A stretch of DNA of 44,381 bases, from NCBI GenBank assembly GCA_030053925.1, contig JASGCX010000027.1, positions 1-44,381 on the forward strand. Direction: 5' to 3'. The DNA is from Flavobacterium sp. (lineage in GTDB: Bacteria; Bacteroidota; Bacteroidia; Chitinophagales; Chitinophagaceae). Under the pieces are notes generated by a model. It made no database searches, had not been told where the DNA came from, and saw only the letters and a list, made by a program, of their open reading frames with translations. Positions 35,164-41,463 of the stretch are shown in pieces. Position numbers and translations under genes: made by a program. Numbering within the stretch: position 1 is the stretch's first letter; each line of letters starts with the position of its first letter.

Positions 35164-35722
35164 AAAGATTGGACTTATTGGCGAAGACCCGCATGATACC
35201 ATTGCAATAAAAAATCTATTGCTAAAGCGTCATGCAACGGGTGTACAGTTTAAACCATTAACCAAGAATGATAGAGGTTGTGATTTAGATAATTCAAATT
35301 ATGCAAAGAGACTTAAAATAGAATATGCAAAGGAAAAACCAAGTTTTGTCATTTTCATAAGAGATGTGGATGGTGTATTCTCAGAAAAAAAGAAAATAAA
35401 GGCAGTAGAAGAATGGTTTAACAAACTAAACAAGATAGTAGATAACAAGGGTATTCTTTTAAAGAACATCTACGAATTAGAAGCCTTGATTCTTACAGAT
35501 ATTAATGCCATTAAAAGTTTGTATGGTGTAACAATTAACCACTCGAAAGATGTTACGTTCATACCAAAACCTAAAGAATTTTTAAAACTAAAAACCGCAA
35601 AAGGACGTAAACAATATCACGAATCGCACTGCCCTGAAATCTTCGCCAATCTTGATTTTGATAAGGTTTTAACATGCAGCGAGTTCAATAAATTTTACAA
35701 AACGTTTAAAGAAAAATTGTAA
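35156..35722 (+). CDS. TOPRIM-like effector partner (RloB/AriB/DUF4276-like)
   Basis: 188 aa. GLIGEDPHDT near the start supplies Glu10, and FVIFIRDVDG supplies Asp70 and Asp72: the E then D-x-D arrangement of TOPRIM nucleases. Later parts (KNIYELEALILTDINAIKSLYG, then the Lys-rich KLKTAKGRKQYHESHCPEIF) resemble DUF4276/RloB-type proteins. It is shorter than AriB of PARIS, so the pair is related in design but need not be that system. Likely a nuclease acting on nucleic acid (tRNA in related systems) when freed by the ATPase. It is followed by the second 21-bp repeat and a terminator. Confidence 0.78.
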   Translation: MIKKIGLIGEDPHDTIAIKNLLLKRHATGVQFKPLTKNDRGCDLDNSNYAKRLKIEYAKEKPSFVIFIRDVDGVFSEKKKIKAVEEWFNKLNKIVDNKGILLKNIYELEALILTDINAIKSLYGVTINHSKDVTFIPKPKEFLKLKTAKGRKQYHESHCPEIFANLDFDKVLTCSEFNKFYKTFKEKL

Positions 35723-35747
35723 ATCATCACATAATTTTTACCCACCT

Positions 35748-35780
35748 AAAAAAGCCCCCAGATTTTCGGGGGGCTTTTTT
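35748..35780. terminator. Bidirectional terminator between the TOPRIM gene and parC
   Basis: A6 GCCCCC, loop, GGGGGC T6: a strong stem flanked by A- and T-runs, immediately after the second copy of the 21-bp repeat. Confidence 0.88.
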
Positions 35781-35818
35781 AGTAGCAACAAATTCTTCGT
35801 TCCTCAAAATAACAATTG

Positions 35819-38338
35819 TTACCCAAACAATTCAGGTTGTGCATTGTCGTCTTTTGGCAATTCTTCCCAACTCATTTCTGCGGTTTTAGAATAGCCCATT
35901 AGTTTAGCACCTACTGTTTTCCAGCCGGTTACTTCCATCATGCTCGCTATTTTAAACTTCACTTTGTTTAGCGTTTGTCCCTTGCCTGTTTGCACTATCA
36001 ATATTGGTTCTTGTATAGCGGTTGCTGCCATTAGCATATTGCCTTCGCCTTCTTTTATAAACAGGTATTTGTTTTTTAAAGTGGTGGCTTCTATTTTAAA
36101 GCGTTTTACGTTAAACTGTTCTTTCGCTTTGTCAAGATAAACGGCTGTAAATATGCTTTCTGGGTTAAAGCGTTCTATCAGTAGTATTTTGTCGGCATCA
36201 AAGCGCTGTGTTAGTTCTGTATCGGTAATTTCATAATGCCCATCGTGGTACATTACTAGCACTTTATCGTCGCCTTCAAATGTGCCTAGGTAGTTGCCTT
36301 TCTCATCTATGTTTAAGCGGCCAAACTGCTCGTCAAACCACAGTTTTCTACCGGCCAATGTACTTCTACCAGCTTCTTTAAACTTAATGCTTTTTACAGG
36401 GTATTTGGTTACGGTATTACCTTGGCTACTGCGGCCTTTAATCTCTAGTTCTTCAAATAAAAAGTCTAGTTCTTTAATTCTTGCCGTACAGTTAGGGCTT
36501 AGTACCACTTTTACTATTTCGGCTTCGCCATTAGCATTGGTAGTAAAATAATGCACTTTGCTTTTATCGCTGCCCTTGGTAAGGTCGTATTCTTTATCAC
36601 GTGTAATGCCTGTAACATTAAAGCGTTTAGCATAGCTTACACCACTTGCAGCATCTAGGTAAATCATGTTGTAGGTGGTACGTTCATCATTCTTTTTAAA
36701 GATGGCAATATGAATAATATCCTTGCCTACAAACACTTTGTCGCCCACTTTTACCACCTTCATAATACCACGTTTGGTAAAAATGATGATGTCATCTATA
36801 TCGCTACAATCAAACAAAAACTCTTCTTTTTTTAAGCTGGTACCTATAAAGCCATCTTCTCTGTTTACGTATAGCTTAGTGTTAGCAATAGCTACTTGCT
36901 GCACACTTATTGTGTCAAACAACTTAATCTCAGTTTTGCGTTCTCTACCCTTGCCATATTTTTTCAGTAAGTTTTCAAAATAAGCAATGGCAAATTCTGT
37001 AAGATGCGCTAAGTTGTACTCAACTTCAGCAATATCAGTTTCAATACCTTTAATTTGGTTAATCAAATCATCAATATCTAAGCGGTAAATTCTACGCACA
37101 GGTTTTTCAGTCAGCTTCAATACATCTTCTCTTGTAACCTGCCTTTTTAAAATAGATTGAAAGGGTACAAAAGCGGCTTCTATGGCCTGAATAACTTTCT
37201 CCCAACTTTCGTGTTTTTGTTCTAGTTCTTTGTAAATTTTTTGCTCGAAAAAGATTTTTTCAAGCGATGTTGTGTGCCACTTATCGTTTAACTCACCAAG
37301 TTTTATTTCAAGCTCACGGTTTAGTAAGGCTTTGGTATTATCTACCGATACGGTTAGCAATTCTTGCACACCCACAAAGCGAGGCTTGTGGTTTTCAATA
37401 ATACAGGCATTGGGCGAAATACTTACCTCACAATCGGTAAACGCATACAAGGCATCTATTGTAATATCGGATGAAATACCTGGGGCTAAATCTACCTGAA
37501 CCTCTACATTTTTACCTGTAAACTCAGTAAGTTTTTTAATTTTTATTTTACCGGCATCGTTGGCTTTGGTAATGCTATCGCACAACTGCGAAACCGTTAC
37601 ACCATAAGGCACATCGCGTATAATAAGGCTCTTTTTATCTAACTCTTCAATTATACAACGCACTTTCACCTTACCACTACGTTTACCTTCGTTGTAGTTG
37701 CTCACATCTACCATACCACCTGTTTGAAAATCGGGGTAGAGTTCAAACTTGCGGCCTTTTAAATACTTAATGGCTGCTTCTATTACTTCGCAAAAATTGT
37801 GTGGTAAAATCTTGGTGCTTAACCCTACCGCAATACCATCGGCTCCTTGAGCCAATAGCAAAGGAAACTTCATAGGCAGCGTTACAGGTTCTTGCTTTCT
37901 ACCATCGTAGCTCAATAGCCATTCGGTGGTTTTAGCATTAAATGCTACGTCTAAGGCAAACTTGCTTAAACGAGCTTCAATATACCTTGGTGCCGCCGCC
38001 ACATCGCCAGTTCTAATATCGCCCCAGTTTCCTTGCGTATCTACCAGTAAATCTTTCTGCCCCATATTTACCAACGCATCGCCAATACTCGCATCGCCAT
38101 GTGGGTGGTACTGCATTGCCTGACCAATAATATTGGCCACTTTGTTAAATCTACCGTCATCCATTTCCTTCATTGCATGAAGAATACGACGCTGCACAGG
38201 TTTTAAACCATCTTCAATAGCAGGTACGGCACGTTCTAAAATTACGTACGATGCGTAATCTAAAAACCAGTTTTTATACTGCCCCTGCACACCACTTTCG
38301 TTCTCGTAAACCTTGTTATCTATTTTGTCTTTTGCCAC
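35819..38338 (-). CDS. parC: DNA topoisomerase IV subunit A
   Basis: 839 aa. The N-terminal breakage-reunion domain has SYVILERAVPAIEDGLKPVQRRIL, YHPHGDASIGDALV and APRYIEARLSKFA with the catalytic Arg118-Tyr119 pair. A coiled-coil gate (about 420-470) leads to a C-terminal region of degenerate beta-pinwheel blades without the GyrA-box, so ParC rather than GyrA. It decatenates daughter chromosomes together with ParE. In many Bacteroidota the two genes are neighbours; here parE lies 3.1 kb upstream with accessory genes in between. The C-terminus ends in an acidic tail (PKDDNAQPELFG). Confidence 0.92.
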   Translation of the reverse strand: MAKDKIDNKVYENESGVQGQYKNWFLDYASYVILERAVPAIEDGLKPVQRRILHAMKEMDDGRFNKVANIIGQAMQYHPHGDASIGDALVNMGQKDLLVDTQGNWGDIRTGDVAAAPRYIEARLSKFALDVAFNAKTTEWLLSYDGRKQEPVTLPMKFPLLLAQGADGIAVGLSTKILPHNFCEVIEAAIKYLKGRKFELYPDFQTGGMVDVSNYNEGKRSGKVKVRCIIEELDKKSLIIRDVPYGVTVSQLCDSITKANDAGKIKIKKLTEFTGKNVEVQVDLAPGISSDITIDALYAFTDCEVSISPNACIIENHKPRFVGVQELLTVSVDNTKALLNRELEIKLGELNDKWHTTSLEKIFFEQKIYKELEQKHESWEKVIQAIEAAFVPFQSILKRQVTREDVLKLTEKPVRRIYRLDIDDLINQIKGIETDIAEVEYNLAHLTEFAIAYFENLLKKYGKGRERKTEIKLFDTISVQQVAIANTKLYVNREDGFIGTSLKKEEFLFDCSDIDDIIIFTKRGIMKVVKVGDKVFVGKDIIHIAIFKKNDERTTYNMIYLDAASGVSYAKRFNVTGITRDKEYDLTKGSDKSKVHYFTTNANGEAEIVKVVLSPNCTARIKELDFLFEELEIKGRSSQGNTVTKYPVKSIKFKEAGRSTLAGRKLWFDEQFGRLNIDEKGNYLGTFEGDDKVLVMYHDGHYEITDTELTQRFDADKILLIERFNPESIFTAVYLDKAKEQFNVKRFKIEATTLKNKYLFIKEGEGNMLMAATAIQEPILIVQTGKGQTLNKVKFKIASMMEVTGWKTVGAKLMGYSKTAEMSWEELPKDDNAQPELFG

Positions 38339-38430
38339 TTGTATGTATTATTTTGTAACCAACTTTTGTACTACTATTTAGCATCGTTGAGTCGCACACT
38401 TGTACGGTTAGATACTTTATTCAACTTTTG

Positions 38431-38514
38431 TCTGAACCATGATTTATTAGATTATTAGGATTCTTGTGATTAAATCCACACAATCAACTTAATCTTACAA
38501 AATCCTAGTTCAGA
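38431..38514. repeat. Imperfect intergenic palindrome, TCTGAAC family, copy 1
   Basis: About 84 nt with TCTGAAC at the left edge and GTTCAGA at the right, and GATT-rich arms that pair imperfectly. It is related to copy 2 at 39094-39176, and half of such an element is seen at 5831-5854. The pair brackets the DUF2442-DUF4160 genes. Confidence 0.7.
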
Positions 38515-38518
38515 CTAA

Positions 38519-38779
38519 TTATTTCAACGGTTCAATTTTATCTAATGACTCATTTTCAATAGCCTTTTTCCAGTTGGCCATCAATTCATCTTTATGCAAA
38601 GCTGCCCATTCAATCACCATTCCTAAAGCCCTTGAAGGAATTTGTCCTTCAAGTATTGAAAAGTCTTTGATAGAAATCAACGCTTCATCGTCACCATATT
38701 TTGCATGAAAATGTGGTGGATTATGATCGTTAAAATACATAGCGATGATAATACCAAAGAATCGACTAATTTGTGGCAT
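38519..38779 (-). CDS. DUF4160 family protein
   Basis: 86 aa from ATG 38779; an in-frame TTG at 38818 is unlikely. The conserved start MPQISRFFGIIIAMYFNDHNPPHFHAKYGDDEALI is the DUF4160 hallmark, with the histidine-rich HNPPHFHAKYG. The second half (EGQIPSRALGMVIEWAALHKDELMANW) is helical. It overlaps the DUF2442 gene by 14 bp, and these two families are often found side by side in small mobile-looking cassettes; a toxin-antitoxin-like role has been suggested but is unproven. The start lies within the upstream gene, so translation is likely coupled. Confidence 0.88.
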   Translation of the reverse strand: MPQISRFFGIIIAMYFNDHNPPHFHAKYGDDEALISIKDFSILEGQIPSRALGMVIEWAALHKDELMANWKKAIENESLDKIEPLK

Positions 38780-39065
38780 AGCTAGGTTGGTTTTGGTGCT
38801 GCCATTGTTCAAAATCAATACCTTTTAATTGTAAATACAAATTAAACGTATCAATATCTAAGTCGTCATTCCAAGCAATTGCTTTTGTTTCACTATCAAT
38901 ATACACCTTAAAAAAATTATCGCCTTCGTTCCACCATTTAAATAACCCTTTATTTACAAGATGTTTAAGACTCACTTCACCTTCTACACCATCCTCAAAA
39001 TTCAAGTATAGCTTGTAATTAGGCAGCGGTTTTACATTTAATATTTGAGGTTTCATAATCTTCAT
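38766..39065 (-). CDS. DUF2442 family protein
   Basis: 99 aa. Typical DUF2442 order: PLPNYKLYLNFEDGVEGEVSL, then a short helix with LFKWWNEGDNFFKVYIDSETKAIAWNDDLDIDTFNLY. The fold is small and beta-rich with a C-terminal helix; its function is unknown. It is first in a two-gene cassette with DUF4160. A palindromic repeat lies 28 bp upstream and its relative just after the partner gene, so the pair may have moved as a unit. Confidence 0.88.
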   Translation of the reverse strand: MKIMKPQILNVKPLPNYKLYLNFEDGVEGEVSLKHLVNKGLFKWWNEGDNFFKVYIDSETKAIAWNDDLDIDTFNLYLQLKGIDFEQWQHQNQPSYATN

Positions 39066-39093
39066 TTGTCAACGTAAATTTATTGCATTTTGG

Positions 39094-39176
39094 TCTGAAC
39101 TGGGATTTAGAAGGATTTATGCAATTTGGTGGTTTATCCTCTTAATCAGACGAATCATACAAAATCCTAGTTCAGA
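39094..39176. repeat. Imperfect intergenic palindrome, TCTGAAC family, copy 2
   Basis: TCTGAAC at 39094-39100 faces GTTCAGA at 39170-39176. The right arm includes AAAATCCTAGTTCAGAC, shared with copy 1. It overlaps the stop codon of the DUF1835 gene (39172-39174). Confidence 0.7.
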
Positions 39177-39975
39177 CAAGCTTCACACTTATCTCCTTCC
39201 ACCCTTTTTCCCAGTTACCAGTAATTTCAAGGTCGCCAAATTCGGCTAGCTTTCTCATGCGCCAAACCAAGAACACATCACCTGTTCTTATCTTGGTTTT
39301 GTTGGCAATATTGCCCACTATTTTACTCAGTTTTTGCGGTTCGGCAGTAATTATAGTTAGCATTTCTGCATCGTAATGGTCGTAACCTTTGCTCACTATT
39401 TTCTTACCACCTTCCAATAATCTTACACCACTATTCTCTCTACACAATTTTTGCCACTCATCGGGGTCTAATTCAAATTCGCTTAACGTTATTGGTCTTG
39501 CTAGTTTCTTGGCTTTTAAAAACTCTTTCGGTTGAATTTCACTTACCCAACTTGGATAAAAAATGCCGCCTTTTTCATTAATAAACGGCAAGTTATTCAA
39601 GTATAGCACCTCTATTCTTCCTTGAAAATCTTTTAATTGCGGCATTAACCAATAATAACCACACACATCATGTTGATTTTGCCCCATCCAAATCCACACT
39701 TCTAGGCTTTCATCTTCATTCAATTGCTTGATGAGATTAAACACCGTCATTTTATCATCTACCAAATCAATCTGCTCGGTATAGGGCGAATATTGCAAGG
39801 CATTTTGCCACCAATCTCTGCGTTGTTGATAGCCTTCTGTTTCGTAAATATTAGCAATTGGCCCTACTGCAAAATCATCTTTTATCTGTATCACCTCGCC
39901 TTCCAAACTTGCATCTAATGCAATAGCTTGCTGTAAAACCGTTATATCTGCCTCGTTAAAAACTATGTGAATCAT
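39172..39975 (-). CDS. DUF1835/DUF3658 domain protein
   Basis: 267 aa. The N-terminal DUF1835 domain opens with IHIVFNEADITVLQQA and has IQIKDDFAVGPIANIYETEG (the DD-x-x-x-GP motif) and VWIWMGQNQHDVCGYYWL. The C-terminal DUF3658-like part ends with RTGDVFLVWRMRKLAEFGDLEITG. Members are widespread in Bacteroidota and Firmicutes without a known biochemical role. The gene lies between the palindromic repeats and the S23 array, and its stop codon falls in palindrome copy 2, so the end of the protein may have been remodelled by that insertion. Confidence 0.85.
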   Translation of the reverse strand: MIHIVFNEADITVLQQAIALDASLEGEVIQIKDDFAVGPIANIYETEGYQQRRDWWQNALQYSPYTEQIDLVDDKMTVFNLIKQLNEDESLEVWIWMGQNQHDVCGYYWLMPQLKDFQGRIEVLYLNNLPFINEKGGIFYPSWVSEIQPKEFLKAKKLARPITLSEFELDPDEWQKLCRENSGVRLLEGGKKIVSKGYDHYDAEMLTIITAEPQKLSKIVGNIANKTKIRTGDVFLVWRMRKLAEFGDLEITGNWEKGWKEISVKLV

Positions 39976-40107
39976 TTTTTGAATTTAATAATTTGGAATT
40001 TAATAATTAAGAATTAATAATTAATAATTAATAATTAATTATTAGGAATTTGTAATTAAGAATTAAGAATTAAGAATTTGTTTACTTTTTTTGATGAAAG
40101 TAATTGT

Positions 40108-40202
40108 ACTCATAATTCTCGTTCAACTTTTTTGCTTCGTAAATGAGAAAAGAGCTTTACAATTCTAACACTAAAAAATATCTACAATAAGGTTGTTTTC
40201 AT
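40108..40202 (-). pseudogene. Decayed 5' fragment of the S23-type gene
   Basis: It matches the first about 115 bases of the full genes but has lost a 10-base segment (CAAAACTTTT in the plus strand) and bases near the start, so the frame stops after about six codons. It is the outermost and most degraded unit of the array. Confidence 0.75.
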
Positions 40203-40244
40203 GAATTATTAATTACTAATTATTAATTACTAATTACTAATTAT

Positions 40245-40637
40245 TAATTATTAATTACCAATTACCAATTTGCTTACTTTTTTGACGAATTAATAATAGC
40301 GGTCAGCAATTTTAAAAGTTCATCACAATCAATAATAAATGAATCGGCCAATTTCTTTTCAAACAAATCACTTTCATTTAATACCCTCAGCCAATACTTT
40401 GTTTCCCTTGCTTCTCTGTAAGCAATTTCTAACTTGTAAATAAAATCTTTTTTAGAAGAACCTCCCAAAGCCTCCTCTATATTAGCCCCAATAGATGTTC
40501 CACTTTTAAGTAATTGAGCGCATAATTCTCGTTCAACTTTTTTGCTTCGTAAATGAGAAAAGAGCTTTACAATTCTAACACTAAAAACAAAACTTTTATC
40601 TACAATAAGGTTGTTTGTTTTCATAAATTATTAATTA
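40245..40637 (-). repeat. Perfect direct repeat of about 393 bp, copy 1 (copy 2 at 40913-41305)
   Basis: It covers a whole S23-type gene plus short heptamer flanks. No difference was seen between the two copies on reading; the offset is 668 bp. Confidence 0.85.
40274..40624 (-). CDS. Four-helix-bundle protein, S23/23S-rRNA-intervening-sequence family, copy 1
   Basis: 116 aa. Family marks: KSFVFSVRIVKLFSHLRSKKVERELCAQLLKSGTSIGANIEEALGGSSKKDFIYKLEIAYREARETKYWLRVL, i.e. four amphipathic helices with the SGTSIGANI-E turn. First seen in ORFs inside 23S rRNA intervening sequences and related to Avd of diversity-generating retroelements; related bundles bind nucleic acid with a basic face. No rRNA gene or reverse transcriptase is nearby, so the host role is unknown. 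An identical copy lies 668 bp away. Confidence 0.9.
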   Translation of the reverse strand: MKTNNLIVDKSFVFSVRIVKLFSHLRSKKVERELCAQLLKSGTSIGANIEEALGGSSKKDFIYKLEIAYREARETKYWLRVLNESDLFEKKLADSFIIDCDELLKLLTAIINSSKK

Positions 40638-40655
40638 TTAATTATTAATTATCAA

Positions 40656-40754
40656 TTACCAATAGCCGTTCCACTTTTTTTGTGTAAATGAGAAAAGAGT
40701 TTCATAATACCTAAAAACAAAACTTTTATCTACAATAAGGTTGTTCGTTTTCAT
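40656..40754 (-). CDS. 32-aa mini-ORF derived from the S23 gene (m1)
   Basis: It shares the first 14 codons (MKTNNLIVDKSFVF) with the full gene, then RYYETLFSFTQKKWNGYW and a TAA in the heptamer tract. The nucleotides CTCTTTTCTCATTTAC and GTGGAAC-x-x-CTATTGG are still those of the parent, so an internal stretch between similar A-runs and the whole 3' part were deleted. Whether it is translated is unknown. Confidence 0.5.
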   Translation of the reverse strand: MKTNNLIVDKSFVFRYYETLFSFTQKKWNGYW

Positions 40755-40792
40755 AAATTATTAATTACTAATTACTAATTACTAATTATTAA

Positions 40793-40891
40793 TTACCAAT
40801 ATCCGTTCAACATTTTTTGTGTAAATGAGAAAAGAGCTTCACAATCCCTAACAACAAAACTTTTATCTACAATAAGGTTGTTTGTTTTCAT
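40793..40891 (-). CDS. 32-aa mini-ORF derived from the S23 gene (m2)
   Basis: Same length and layout as m1. After MKTNNLIVDKSFV it reads VRDCEALFSFTQKMLNGYW, so it is the most different in its 3' half. It lies between m1 and the second full gene. Confidence 0.5.
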   Translation of the reverse strand: MKTNNLIVDKSFVVRDCEALFSFTQKMLNGYW

Positions 40892-40941
40892 GAATTATTA
40901 ATTATTAATTACTAATTATTAATTACCAATTACCAATTTGC

Positions 40942-41292
40942 TTACTTTTTTGACGAATTAATAATAGCGGTCAGCAATTTTAAAAGTTCATCACAATCAA
41001 TAATAAATGAATCGGCCAATTTCTTTTCAAACAAATCACTTTCATTTAATACCCTCAGCCAATACTTTGTTTCCCTTGCTTCTCTGTAAGCAATTTCTAA
41101 CTTGTAAATAAAATCTTTTTTAGAAGAACCTCCCAAAGCCTCCTCTATATTAGCCCCAATAGATGTTCCACTTTTAAGTAATTGAGCGCATAATTCTCGT
41201 TCAACTTTTTTGCTTCGTAAATGAGAAAAGAGCTTTACAATTCTAACACTAAAAACAAAACTTTTATCTACAATAAGGTTGTTTGTTTTCAT
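40942..41292 (-). CDS. Four-helix-bundle protein, S23 family, copy 2
   Basis: 116 aa, identical in protein and, as far as read, in DNA to the copy at 40274-40624, including about 30 bp upstream and 13 bp downstream. Either the duplication is very recent or the pair is kept alike by gene conversion. The start codon is followed on its 5' side by heptamer tracts, with no other promoter-like sequence visible, so expression may depend on read-through from parE. Confidence 0.9.
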   Translation of the reverse strand: MKTNNLIVDKSFVFSVRIVKLFSHLRSKKVERELCAQLLKSGTSIGANIEEALGGSSKKDFIYKLEIAYREARETKYWLRVLNESDLFEKKLADSFIIDCDELLKLLTAIINSSKK

Positions 41293-41323
41293 AAATTATT
41301 AATTACTAATTACTAATTATTAA

Positions 41324-41422
41324 TTACCAATAGCCGTTCCACTTTTTTTGTGTAAATGAGAAAAGAACTTCACAATCCCTAAAAACAAAACTTTTATCTA
41401 CAATAAGGTTGTTCGTTTTCAT
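41324..41422 (-). CDS. 32-aa mini-ORF derived from the S23 gene (m3)
   Basis: It is the counterpart of m1 at +668 bp, yet differs from it at four of 99 bases (after MKTNNLIVDKSFVF it reads RDCEVLFSFTQKKWNGYW). It is the unit nearest to parE, 41 bp past the parE stop. Confidence 0.5.
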   Translation of the reverse strand: MKTNNLIVDKSFVFRDCEVLFSFTQKKWNGYW

Positions 41423-41463
41423 GAATTATTAATTACTAATTATTAATTATTAATTACTAATTA

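Larger units (their letters stand above)
39976..41463 (-). repeat. S23-gene repeat array with TAATTAY heptamer spacers
   Basis: About 1.5 kb. Six units share the same 5' end (MKTNNLIVDKSFV frame): one decayed fragment, two full genes and three 99-bp mini-ORFs. Between them lie runs of TAATTAT/TAATTAC heptamers (and AATTAAG near 40030-40080). The runs begin after the DUF1835 start and end within the parE stop codon. Units m1 and m3 follow the two full genes at the same 668-bp offset, so a [full + mini] block has been duplicated around m2. Confidence 0.88.

Noticed and set aside
40274-41292. Avd of a diversity-generating retroelement
   Set aside because: The four-helix-bundle proteins are related to Avd, but the window has no reverse transcriptase and no template/variable repeat pair.
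40108-41422. Regular repeats that might be a CRISPR array
   Set aside because: The repeated units are parts of a protein gene of unequal length, spacers are AT heptamers rather than unique sequence, and no cas genes are present.
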